This document shows, piece after piece, positions 44,716 to 55,156 of a stretch of DNA of 64,000 nt. This stretch comes from Nicotiana tabacum (taxonomy: Eukaryota > Streptophyta > Magnoliopsida > Solanales > Solanaceae). Below the pieces are notes generated by a model, which had not been told where the DNA came from, made no database searches, and worked only from the letters and a program-made list of their open reading frames with translations. A program made the translations under genes and the position numbers. The stretch spans positions 195,134,103 through 195,198,102 of the forward strand of contig NC_134101.1 of NCBI RefSeq assembly GCF_000715075.1, in the 5' to 3' direction. Within the stretch, counting starts at the first letter, position 1. Each line of letters starts with the position of its first letter.

Positions 44716-47276
44716 ATCAGTGTTACAACTGGTGTCACAGTACCACAGATGATCTAAGAGTTCTAAATACAAAGTCTGAGATAAAGATACACTGCTTCCG
44801 AATCAAAGGAATGAAATAGGAAATAAAGGATAGAAGAGATGTCAGGGCCTGCAGACGGCTGCAGGTCTACCTTGGATCTCCGCGTGGACTGAAGCTAGCC
44901 ACCCAAATGCTATGGTCCAAGAGATGCTCCGGGGTCTGCCCATAGCGCAGAGTGTAGTATCAGCACAACCGACCCCATGTGCTGGTAAGTGTCTAGCCTA
45001 ACCCCGCTGAAGTAGTGACGAGGCTAGGACTTGAACACCAAATGAACCAGTATAGTTATATTATATACAGCGAAAAAATAAAACATGAATAAACAAGTAA
45101 AGATGGGAGGGGGTACATGCTGTGGGGGTGTATCAATATCAACAGTAAATCAAGAGTAATGGCATAAGGACAGCTTAGAATTTACGGCAAAACAATAAGA
45201 AACTTGTATCCAACCTTTAAACACTTTGTATCAGCAATTGTTGCGGTGCGCAACCCGATCCTAATATATAATAATACTGTTGCGGTGTGCAACCCGATCC
45301 TATTATATAACAACACTGTTGCAGCGTGCAACCCCAATCCCAATATATAGAAACACTGTTGCGACGTGCAACCCGATCCCAATATATCATTATTGCGGCG
45401 TGCAACCTGATCCACATATAATATTATTGCGGCGCGCAACCCGATCCACATAAAATCAACAACAATCATAACAAGAGTCCTGGCAAGGGATCAATAAAGA
45501 ACTACACTATCCCGACAAGGGAATCGACAGTATAAGTAACTACGTCCCGGCAAGGGAGAAACAACTATAACCAAACTTGTTCCAAAACCTAACTACCTTA
45601 GCTAACACCAATACTCAGTCATAAGTAATTTCCACGAGAATAAACATAATCCTTGCTTAATACAGAGAATCATCAACTTAAGCACCCATAGTATTACTCA
45701 ATAACACAATAAATCACAATTTAAGACTCATGGTCATGCTCGACACCAACATATAGATACTCGTCACCATGCCTATACGTTGTACCCAACAAGAAACAAG
45801 TAGCAAATATGACACAACTCCTAATCCCTCAAGCTAAGGTTAGACAAAACACTTACCTCGATGCCACGAACACAATTCACGTCTCAATTATCTCTTTACC
45901 CTTTGATTCCACCACCAATTCGCTCGTATCTAGCCACAAGTCACTTAATCACATCAGTAAACGCTAAATAAATCAACACCAATGCATAAAAATGAGTTTT
46001 CGAAAGTTTTACCCAAAAAGTCAAAAATCGTCCCTGGGCCCACATGGTCAAAAATCAAGGTTCAAACCAAAACCCAATTACCCATTCCCCCACGAACCCA
46101 AATATATAATTTGTTTTGAAATCGGACCTCAAATCGAGGTTCAAATCCCCAATTTTTGAAAAACCTAGGTTCTACCCAAAACACCCAATTTGACCCATGA
46201 AAATCATTGATTTTCAGTTGCAATCATGTTAAAAGATGTTAATGATTGAAGGAAACGAGTTAAAATTGACATACAATCGATTTGGAAGAAGAGTTGTTCT
46301 TGAAAATCGCCCTAGGGAGTTTGTGTTTTGAAAAGAGGTAAAAAATGGTTGATTTTCGGCTAAGTATAAAAGTTGCAGGTCGTAGGTATGGGAAATGCGA
46401 ATAGGGGTTTGTAATTGCGAACCCCGACCTCTGCTATGTTGGGAATTGTGAAGGGGGTTCTCGCATTTGCGAGATGGGAAATGCGAAGGGTGCATCACAA
46501 TTGCGACGTCTGGCTTTAAGGGAGGGTTTCACATTTGCGATAAAATCCTCGCAATTGCGAGGATAGGATGGCCTGGGCCTCTTTCACATTTGAGAGCCAG
46601 GCTTCGCAAATGCAAAGCGGTGCAGTCCTGCAATGCAACAGTTGAAAATCCGCAATCCTCAAGTCCAAAAACTCACCACGTGTCCCATCCAAAACTCACT
46701 CAAGCCCTCGGGGTTCCAAACCAAACATGCACACCAACCTAAAAAAATCATACGAACTCACTCATGCATTCAAATCACTAAAATAACATCAACAACTATG
46801 AATTTAGCATCAAAATCATGAAATTTTCCTAAGAACATCAAATTTCCAATTTTCTCAAAAATGATCCGATTCACGTCTTTTCATATCCGTTTCTTACCAA
46901 ATTTCACAGACTTATCTTAAATCACAAATAAGACCTATACCGGGCACCAGAACTAAAAATACGAGGCCTATATCATCGAGTTCTAATCACAATTCATTTC
47001 CAAATAATTTCATTCAAAAATTCATTTCTCGGGCTTGGGACCTCGGAATTCGATTCCGAGCATATGCCCAAGTCCCATATTTTCCTACGGACCCTCCGGG
47101 ACCGTTAAATTATGGGTCCGGGTCCGTTTTCCCTTTTCATAGATTTTCGCTTATTAGCTTTCCAGCGACGCCCCTGGATTGCACAGGCAAATTGAGGTGA
47201 TGCCGAAAAAGGTTTTTAAGGCCTCGGAATGCAGAATTCTCTTTTAAAACAAGTGATGACCTTTTGGGTCATCACA
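44716..47276 (-). repeat. Gypsy-4 3' LTR (LTR-B family), truncated
   Basis: On the minus strand it begins TGTGATGACCC at 47276 with a 9-bp inverted repeat GTGATGACC/GGTCATCAC, contains a degenerate block with TTGCGAA and TTTGCGA units (46380-46620) and the 38-39-bp tandem block (45236-45446). It lacks its last about 280 bp, where it meets V1 sequence. Confidence 0.85.
45236..45446 (-). repeat. Tandem repeat in LTR-B (antisense copy)
   Basis: About six units of 30-40 bp with GTTGCGGTGTGCAACCCGAT cores; counterpart of the block at 4937-5200 but with different spacers. Confidence 0.85.
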
Positions 47277-47735
47277 TCCTCTACCTCTAAAACAACCGTT
47301 CGTCCTCGAATGGACAGAAGAAGGAAGTACCTGAGTCGAGGAAAAGATGAGGATAACGGCTCCGCATATCGGACTCGGACTCCCAGGTCGATGCCTCAGT
47401 AGGCTGACCTCTCCACTGAATATGAACAGAAGGAAAACTCTTTGATCTCAACTGACGAACCTGCCAGAATAGAATAGCTACTAGCTCCTCCTCATAAGAC
47501 AAGTTCTTACCCAACTGGATATTGCTGAAATCTAACACATGGGATGGATTGTCGTGATATTTCCAAAGCATGGACACATGAAACACTGGATGCACGACTG
47601 ATAAGCTTGGTGGCAATGCAAGTCTATAAGCCACCTCTCCCACTCGATCAAGAATCTCAAACGGGCTAATGAACCTAGGGCTAAGCTTGCCCTTCTTCCC
47701 AAATCTCATCACGCCCTTCATAGGCGACACTCGAA
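47277..47735 (-). pseudogene. Gypsy-4 integrase C-terminus and chromodomain
   Basis: One open minus-strand frame with [49 protein letters not shown] and a chromodomain (SVHIQWRGQPTEASTWE), ending close to the LTR with PFEDERLF. It is cut at 47735 by V2; the upstream integrase resumes at 55157. Confidence 0.88.
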
Positions 47736-48012
47736 GCTTATTGTAGTAAAAGTTTTATGAGTTATAAACAGCTAACGTTGGTTATAATATCAAATTTCTC
47801 TGAGTTGTGTAGCTTGACAAACCGTCCCTTATGGGTTGTTGAAGCCAACCCCTTTGTAGGAAACTTTTGCGACTATAAACAAATTAACTGTTTGTGTAGC
47901 TTGGCAAGCCGTCCCTTATGGGTTGTTGAAGCCAGTCCCCTTGTAGGGAAACTTTCGTATCTATAATTTAGTTTGCTTTCTTGGAGTCTATTATTTTGTT
48001 CTTTATACTGTG
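47736..48012 (+). repeat. V2 left terminal repeat (leader)
   Basis: Direct repeat with 54880-55156. It contains an internal duplication with a period of 87 bp (starts GTGTAGCTTG at 47807 and 47894). The left join to gypsy-4 shows AGCTTA shared with the viral repeat. It runs to the primer site. Confidence 0.85.
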
Positions 48013-48025
48013 GTATCAGAGCCAG
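48011..48025 (+). promoter_or_regulatory. V2 minus-strand primer-binding site
   Basis: TGGTATCAGAGCCAG matches the 3' end of initiator tRNA-Met exactly over 14 bases; 36 nt before the movement-protein ATG. Confidence 0.9.
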
Positions 48026-48060
48026 CACATCCTTTCGGAGGGAGGAACAATTTACTAAAT

Positions 48061-48952
48061 ATGTCTCAGTCATTTCCATCATACTCTTCCTTAGCAAAAA
48101 TGAATATGTCTCATACTCTATATAAAACCTTGTCCAAAAAAATATGATTACCTCTACAAAGTAGATATCCTGCCTGATGAACAAAAAGTATTCTCCACTG
48201 AACTACCCCTCATAAACCCCTACTCAGCTTTTGCCAAAATATTGTTTGTACCTTGGACCCCAATTCGTTCCTTAGTGCAACAAAGACCAAAAGGAGTTAA
48301 AGAATACGTTGCTGCCTCAAAACTTGACTAGCATCCTATTCTTGCCACTCGAGAGGAACAATTTATCACCCTTCAAATCCTAGATGATTTTCCCAGGCAA
48401 TGGAGAGATCATGGTTTTACCCATATCCATTTTGGTGCTATCCGAACCACTTTAACAAATCACGGAAGAAAAGATCAACCTGTTATAGCTCGACATTCTC
48501 TTGTAGATACAAGATACTTGGAGTACCAACATGCAAATTTGGGTACTGCAGAAGTGACCCTAAATGCTGGGACTGTCTTCATAACTATCTTTCCAAATTT
48601 CAACATGTCCCTTTATGATCCATACTTAACCAAAGCACTAAAAATCCAAGGAGCCCCTCAAGCCAAAGATTCCATCCAAGCCACTCTTCATCACCAAATG
48701 GTGTGGCAAGTCCAAAATCATGCCATGGATCTTTGCCTTCCCGGAGGAAAAAATGATTTACTCTTAAATATTGATGCTACCAAAGGAAACACCATATGCA
48801 CCCAAATACCCATACCAATTTCCAAAGATGAACTTGTAAAAATTCTTCCTGATTCCTGGATCACAAATTATGAAAAGTTAAGAGAACCGGAGGAATCTCT
48901 GCTATCTAGTGAACCAACTTTTACTAAAAAAATGACAAAATCATCTACATAA
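48061..48952 (+). pseudogene. V2 movement protein (30K superfamily)
   Basis: Starts MSQSFPSYSSLAKM at ATG 48061. A frameshift in a run of seven A near 48143 and a TAG at 48329-48331 break the frame; the rest is open to 48952. The core matches the 30K family: FTHIHFGAIRTTLTNHG, the conserved Asp in SLVDTRYLEYQHANLG, then VFITIFPNFNMSLYDPYL. Downstream are LCLPGGKNDLLLN and IPISKDELVKILPDSW. The product would open plasmodesmata for spread between cells. About 295 codons, usual for the domain. Confidence 0.85.
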
Positions 48953-49005
48953 GCTTTGACCATTTCCATCTCAAAAAACCCAATAAAACCATTTTTTCTT
49001 TCCAA

Positions 49006-49305
49006 ATGATTCAACCCAAAGATACAACAGATACATACCCTGAACCTGATGGAGAGTTCTTTTGGAATATACAAAGCATAATGGAAGAACATGACTGGTG
49101 TCAAAATTTTGACAAAGAAGGAAAAAGGGCTTGGTGGTTCAAATGCCCCTTTACGGGACACTGCCCTTGAGATCTTGATTGCGACTGCCAAGACTGTTTG
49201 GAAGATCCTATTGGAGAATATGATGAACACCACCAGCGTCATTGGGAAAGGTTCGGCCTCAACAAAACCAAACCAAAATCCAAAAAAAAAAGGGAAGACC
49301 ACTGA
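49006..49305 (+). pseudogene. V2 Cys/His-rich segment
   Basis: A frame from ATG 49006 with one TGA (49168-49170) encodes about 100 residues: EFFWNIQSIMEEHDWCQNF, WWFKCPFTGHCP, DLDCDCQDCLEDP, then YDEHHQRHWERFG and a Lys-rich end. Six Cys and several His in about 45 residues suggest a zinc-binding fold. It lies between movement and coat domains, probably within the polyprotein. I do not recognise the family. Confidence 0.55.
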
Positions 49306-50529
49306 AAAACAATTTCTAGCCAAATATGAAAATAAAGATCCTTCAATTGGCTCATTAAGCCGTCCAGGTAAATATGAATTTCTTGTCAGTTACAAACCCC
49401 AGGAATGACCAAAATTACCAAAAAAATTCACTCCAAGCTGGGAGGATAGTAAAACCACACCCAAACCCAAATCACCATCAGCTCATACCCCAGAATCCTA
49501 AAAGCCACCTGAACTTGAAACTTCACCAACTCAAAAAACCATAAATCCCACACAACCACATATATTCATGCTAAGTCTTTCAAGCTCTAGTCATACCCTA
49601 GATTTTCCTTCACTCCAACCTTTTGAAAAAGAGGGTATAAGCCATGCTTTAAAAATTACCAAGAAAAACATAGTGCTACCTACTGGAGAAAAATCCCCAA
49701 CAAGTGACATCGAAGCAACAATGAACTGGCAATCAGAAAACTCCATCTGTCAAAAACAAGGTGTTGAACATCATTGGCAACACCATAAAGAACGTGGCCC
49801 ATACATAAAACAAAATGATGAGCAAAGTGGAAACAATTGAGAAAAAGATGGAGCAAACATCGTCTCACCATGCCGGACTAATCAAAGGCTTGAAACTGAG
49901 GTTGGCAAATTTACAATATGAGATTTGTCTTCCAGGAACTTCACTTTTCCAATTTTTCCAACAACAACAAAAGGAGACAATTTCCATCAGAGAACAAATT
50001 CAACTTTTGAGAAATGACAACTTTGAGCCACAAAAGACCCCAGTTTTCCCCTCAAAACCTACCTTCTTCCCTATGTCTCCACAAGCATATTCCCCACCTA
50101 AATTAGACTACACCTTTTCTACTTTTCCATCTACCTCACAAAATATAATCACTTTCACCCAACCCTTAAAAGAAGAACATGATTTTGATATTGCAAAAAT
50201 GGTTTGGGAAAGGAAGGACGCTCTTACGGCGCAAAACAAACAAAGAAAAGGCGAGACCAAGGAGAAAGTTCAAAAGGTCAAACCCCGAAAATCTGATGAT
50301 TTCTGACCAAAAGGCTTCAGACCTCTATGTCTCCCGGCCAAGATACATATCAGAAGAAGATACTTCATGTTCGGAATCTCTAAATTAATCAGACGATGAA
50401 ACAATGGAAGATAGCTCTCAATCAAGCAATGAATCCACAACAAACTCTTCCGAAGATGACAATCCCCTAATATTTGTAAATCAGCCAAGAGACCTAGAAG
50501 TATCTGAAGTAGATGAGTAACAACAAGGC
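49306..50529 (+). pseudogene. V2 linker with coiled coil
   Basis: Broken frames between the Cys/His segment and the coat core. They include a Ser/Pro-rich stretch, a probable coiled coil (MMSKVETIEKKMEQ, LIKGLKLRLANLQYEI, QETISIREQIQLL-like) near 49750-50020, a Pro/Phe-rich part, a Lys-rich part and an acidic Ser/Asp/Glu part (SQSSNESTTNSSEDDNP). An acidic stretch before the coat core is common in caulimovirids. At least three frameshifts and several stops. Confidence 0.6.
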
Positions 50530-51655
50530 ATGACAGATGAACCAATCCCAGAAAGAAGATATGAGCCAATGGCGTCAAAACCAGTTGGAACTAGCTTCCA
50601 CACTTTCACCTTAGATGATGTCAATGTTTCAAGATGGCCTCAAAGGATCCAAGACTTCTGTACTTGGATGGTGACTAAAAATTTGGTGGAACGAGAAAAG
50701 TGTATCATCTTGTCAGAACTCACTTCACGATTCTCAGGAATTCTTAGAGATTGGTGGAACTCACTTGGAATTCAAGACAAAAATACTTTTCTTACTTCCC
50801 AAGATTTTGCCTTCAACATCAGAATCTTACATGAAGTTTTCTGTGGAGATACTGGCCAAAGATAAGAGAAAATGTGAAGACAACTCTTCGAGATGAAGTG
50901 TGTATCATTCAACAGAAATGACATTGACAGGCATTTTCAAAAATGACGAAGATATACTTCGAGATCGATGGAGACATCAATTTAAAATAAGCTTTTGTCT
51001 CTTCCCTTCCAAAGTTGTTGGCAAGCCGAACCATGACCATCATTGAAGAAAACTTTTAGTCTATAACAATCCCTCAAATTGGTTATATCAGGCAAGCTAT
51101 TTTCGTCGCATTAGATGACATTTGTGCGAAGTGCTCTTCCCTAAAACAAATTATCCAACACAATCCAGCACTTGACAAAGCATGCCGCAAATCTGACCTA
51201 ATCACCGGGTCAGGATGTTCCTGCCACACATCTAGGCGACAGAGAGAATTTAGGAGGTTTAAATGGCCAAGAATTCCAGACGGGAAATCAAGGTCCAAGA
51301 AGCGCACAAAATATTTCAGACATAAAAGGCCAGGAAATTTTCACAAGAAAAACAGATGTTTTATTTTCCACAAGATTGAACATTTTGCTAAAAACTGTCC
51401 CCAATCGAGAAGATCTGTCAAACTCCTTGAAGAGATTGAACATTACACTGGCATACATCTCGGAAAAGAGGAGGACCTTGAATCCATATTCTCTGTGGAT
51501 GATGAACCTAATGAAGAAACTTTATTCTCTCTTGATGTCTATGAAGATCAAGGCAATGATCACTACCAAATTTCAGAACAAGTGATCGAAGCCCGAGAGG
51601 AGATCAACGCTCTTGTAGTCGTTCCTCAAGTAGGACTCAAGGTCTATTCATCCAA
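50530..51655 (+). pseudogene. V2 coat protein with zinc knuckle
   Basis: Coat core from MTDEPIPERRYEPM: TFTLDDVNVSRWPQRIQDF, CTWMVTKNLVEREKCIIL, FSGILRDWWNSLGIQD, then broken frames near 50860-51150. After a basic stretch (WPRIPDGKSRSKKRTKYF) comes a degraded knuckle CFIFHKIEHFAKNC near 51353-51400, in which the second Cys is a Phe. An acidic tail follows (GKEEDLESIFSVDDEPNEE). The core aligns by its WW motif with the V1 coat domain. Confidence 0.78.
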
Positions 51656-52190
51656 ATGAGATAAACCAACTCGAGTTATTGCTTTCATTGACACCAGGGC
51701 TACTTCTTCACTCATAAATCTTGCTGTTCTCCCTGAAGATCAATGGGTGCCGCACTTTAAGGATTTTAACACTGCATCAAATGGAATCCTGACTACCACC
51801 GTCATCACAAAGCATCCAATCACAATTGAGTTCTTTCCAAGATTGAAGTACAGAACCAAGCTGATAGGGTCTGATGTACCAAGAAAAGATCTTATTGTTG
51901 GATTCGACATTTACAGACAACTTAGGGATCAACTCCAGATCAAGGCTAACGGGATAACTTTTAAAAAGCAGTTCAAACTTTATTCTGAGATTCCAAGGCT
52001 ATTCCAAATCACCAATGACGAACAAATCAAAGAGATTGAGCAAAATATCATTGAACATTCATGTGCTGAATCCCACAAGGATTTCATGAAGAAAGGGAAA
52101 ATCCCGTTATGGAAAAACCAAGAGTTTTTATCAAGCTCCCTTTCAAAAAAAATAAAAACATCAATCCGACAAAGGCCAGTCATTCAGGCA
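51656..52190 (+). pseudogene. V2 aspartic protease
   Basis: Active-site region VIAFIDTRATSSLIN near 51675-51720: the Gly of DTG is Arg, which should abolish activity. The second block KDLIVGFDIYRQL lies near 51890-51925. The frame is open from 51747 to 52193. The product would cut the viral polyprotein. Confidence 0.78.
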
Positions 52191-52996
52191 TGAATCCAGA
52201 TCACCTTTAGGTTGCAAAGAATGAATGCGAAGAACTTTTGGAATTTGATTTGATAGAGCCGTTGGATTCACAATGGGCAAGCGAAGCATTTTATGTCAAC
52301 AAAAGAGCTAAGTAGACAAGAGGAAAACTCAGGTTAGTTATTAATTACCAGCCACTTAACCATTTCCTCCAAGATGATAAATTCCCCATCCCAAATAAAC
52401 TCACTCTTTTCTCCCACTTAGCCATGATCAAATATTTTTCCAAGTTTGATTTAAAATATAGATTTTGGCAATTGGGAATCCACCTTGAAGAACGACCCAA
52501 AATGGGATTTTGCATCCTCAATCATCACTTCCAATGGAAAGTCATGCCCTTCGGGTTGAAAACTACACCCTCCTTGTTCTAAAAAGCCATGATAAAAATC
52601 TTCCAACCCATCCTCCATACCTCCTTAGTTTACATTGATGACATCCTGTTATTTAGTGATACATTGGAGGAACATGTCAATTTGCTTTGTGTAATTAAGG
52701 CATTGGTAACACAATACGAGATCATGCTTTCAGCAAAAAAGATGGTTCTTGCTCAAAAGGAGATCGATTTTCTCGGAATGCATTTTTTCCAAGGTGAATA
52801 CACTCTAGGACCACATATATGTCAGGAATTACTCAAATTTCCCGGATACCAACCTCACAACAAAGCAGATCCAACAGTTCTTGGGTGTAATAAGTTATGT
52901 AAGAGATTTCATCCCAAATATCTCTACATACATTTCACCGCTCACAGAAATGATCAAGAAAAATGCTCCATAATGGGGAGAGAAACAGGATGAAGC
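52191..52996 (+). pseudogene. V2 reverse transcriptase
   Basis: RT with ECEELLEFDLIEPLDSQWA, RGKLRLVINYQPLNHFLQD, KYFSKFDLKYRFWQLGIH, FQWKVMPFGLKTTPSLF, and catalytic LVYIDDILLFSDTLEEH at about 52630-52660. A TAG near 52314 and a TAA near 52580 break the frame, and a shift follows near 52850. YIDD is intact. The sequence is clearly different from V1 RT (different motif spacing and residues). Confidence 0.85.
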
Positions 52997-53450
52997 AGTT
53001 AGAAAAATAAAGGAGATATCTAAAAATATCAAGTCCCTCTACATCCCTTCAGATGGAAAGAAGATACTGCAAACTGATGCTAGCAATGAATATTGAAGTG
53101 CTGTTCTATTTGTAGAAAAAAATGGCCAGAGGACAATATGCGGATACGCTAGTGGAATGTTCAAAGATGTCAAGCAACATTATCGCTCCACTTTCAAGGA
53201 GATTCTTGTAGTAAAGAATGGAATCAAGAAATTCAATTTCTTCCTTATTCATACAAAATTTCTAATAGAGATGAATATGAAGGCCTTCCCAAAGATGATC
53301 CGGATAAATGCAAAAATTATTCCCAATCCTCAGCTTCTCAGATGGGCTCAATGGTTCTCTCCATACAAATTTCAAGTCAAGCACCTGAAAGGAAAGGATA
53401 ATATTCTCGCAGATTTTCTGTCTCGACCGGAAGAATTCTCCAAAAGATTT
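52997..53450 (+). pseudogene. V2 RNase H
   Basis: RNase H with KKILQTDASNEY followed by a stop, YASGMFKDVKQHYRSTFKEIL (catalytic Glu), IEMNMKAFPKMIRINAK where the third acidic residue appears to be Asn, and QVKHLKGKDNILADFLS. The C-terminal two thirds lie in one open frame (from 53157) that continues without break into the C-terminal region. Confidence 0.8.
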
Positions 53451-54278
53451 TCCCCAGCAAAACTGAACTCAAAGCAAAAGCTAATTAGCCACATCTTCAT
53501 GCTTTCAAATATACCAGGAACAAGTTCATTAAAGCCAACAGATCATCCACCAGAGTCTTTCAACCTCATGGATCCCTTTGGTCCGTCAATTATTATGGAA
53601 AGAAGAACTTATTATGAGCTCCAAGTTTTCCGGCAACATGGAGGATGCATTCTCAAGCCATATGGGGTCAATCCAGAATATCCGTTCTACCATATATTTA
53701 TAGCTCAAGCCAAGGATTTTCCACAAGAAATATTATGGTTTTTCTGGTACATATGCCATCAGTATCATATTTTCATGGAATTCAAATGCAAAATCTTCAA
53801 GGATTTTGATAACATTGCACTAACCCTGAAAGTATTTTTTCTATGGTTCAACCCTAGAAGATATTGGATAAAATGTTTCAATGATTTCTACACAGCAAAG
53901 GTATTCATGTTCCACAGGCCAGTGAAGATTATTAATGGAAAAGTCCAGGCGCAAGCAGAGGCATCATTCTGGTGGATATTTCCCGTGTCCATTTTATCAA
54001 TGGAGGAAGAATATAGCGAGGCACAAAGAATCCTTTTTCAGCAAAATAGGTGCATCCCGAGAGTGATATGGCCAAAAGATTGGGCAAGCTGGAATTATAT
54101 CAACACTCATCCTCACTGGGAAAGAGTCCGGGAAGTAGCAAAAGAGTATCAAACCCCATACGAAGTCATTCGAGAAAAAATCACTCACGATATTTCCAGA
54201 TTAAAGTTTCGGATTACATCTCTCAATTCAAAGGAGAAACAACACAGCGGAGAAGGACCATCAAGTTCCAGGCATTAA
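53451..54278 (+). pseudogene. V2 C-terminal region after RNase H
   Basis: About 275 residues in the same open frame as the RNase H, ending at TAA 54276-54278. It is rich in aromatic residues: LMDPFGPSIIMERRTYYEL, GGCILKPYGVNPEYPFYHI, FPQEILWFFWYICHQYHIF, FFLWFNPRRYWIKCF, then IPRVIWPKDWASWNYINT. No known catalytic motif. Well-studied caulimovirid polyproteins end soon after RNase H, so this is an extension. It may correspond to the separate ORF2 of V1. Confidence 0.6.
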
Positions 54279-54879
54279 TACACAAGGTCTTTGAAAAGAT
54301 GCCTAGAAGACAACCCTAGAATCAATGAAGGCTAATTATCTAAATCCCTACTAATCCCACCATAATCCTACATTTTCTACCAAAAAACCCTTCAAAATCA
54401 TCTACCCATGCCAAGACAAATTTCCACATCTTTCCATACTATCCGGGCCCCACTTCCACTTGTTTTCACATGCTTCCACATGCTTCGTCACATGCAACAT
54501 CCTACTTTCACAGGTAGTCACATGCTCCCTCATACTTTCACATGCTACACCATGTATATTTCGCCCCTTTCACATGTTTTCAGGAGCTTTTTAGTTGTTT
54601 TGCTTAAAGTCCTTCACATGCAAAGAAGGACACACATGTAGATAAGTTTTCCATGTAAGATAGGCTTATTTTATCATGTAAGTTTGTCTTGTAATAACCT
54701 CCTAGTCCTATATAAAGGAGGCCTTGTAGTAGTTGGAAGATCATCTTGTAACCTTTGTAAATCTGTGATATATTACATATGAGTGCTTTCTAAATTTCCC
54801 TCTTGTTCTTTATTTCAAATGGATGGAAAGACCAGTCCATGTATGAAAATGGAGTAAGAATACTCTTTGAAAGTTAGCT
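54279..54879 (+). promoter_or_regulatory. V2 promoter region
   Basis: Non-coding stretch after the polyprotein. It contains eight copies of CACATG between 54467 and 54635, mostly as CACATGC, and a TATA box CTATATAAAGG at 54708-54717, followed by a leader that runs into the right terminal repeat. This is the only promoter candidate of V2 and lies outside the terminal repeat. Confidence 0.7.
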
Positions 54880-55156
54880 TATTGTAGTACAAAAGTTTTC
54901 TGAGTTATAAACAGCTAACGTTGGGTATAGTACAAAAGTTTTCTGAATTGTGTAGCTTGGCAAATCATCCCTTATGGGTTGTTGAAGACAGCCCCTTTGT
55001 AGGAAAACTTTTGCGATTATAAACAAATTAACTGTTTGTGTAGCTTGGCAAGCCGCCCCTTATTGGTTGTTGAAGCCAACCCCTTTGTAGGGAAACTTTC
55101 GTATCTATAATTTATTTTGCTTTCTTGGAGTCTCTTACTTTGTTCTTTATACTGTG
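54880..55156 (+). repeat. V2 right terminal repeat (leader)
   Basis: Copy of 47736-48012, with the same internal duplication. It ends in TTATACTGTG, two bases into what would be the primer site, and joins gypsy-4 integrase sequence. Confidence 0.85.

Larger units (their letters stand above)
47736..55156 (+). mobile_element. V2: near-complete endogenous pararetrovirus
   Basis: A 7.42-kb insertion with a 277-bp direct repeat at both ends, which gives a unit genome of about 7.14 kb, usual for Caulimoviridae. In order: leader, tRNA-Met primer site, movement protein, Cys/His-rich segment, coiled coil, coat protein with zinc knuckle, protease, RT, RNase H, C-terminal region, promoter, leader. There is no integrase. 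The TATA box lies outside the terminal repeat, unlike an LTR. The right end stops 2 nt into the primer site. About 0.2 kb of gypsy-4 is lost at the insertion and no target duplication is seen. It differs strongly from V1; the genus is undetermined. Many stops and frameshifts. Confidence 0.85.

Noticed and set aside
45182..45469. Repeating minus-strand frame with Arg/Ala/Thr units
   Set aside because: Product of the LTR-B tandem block, with no domain and no start context.
48011..48025. tRNA gene fragment
   Set aside because: Only the 3' complement of tRNA-Met is present, as expected for a primer-binding site; no cloverleaf can be formed.
47736..55156. V2 as an LTR retrotransposon with short LTRs
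   Set aside because: There is no integrase, the promoter lies outside the repeat, the target has a deletion and no duplication, and the gene set is viral with a movement protein.
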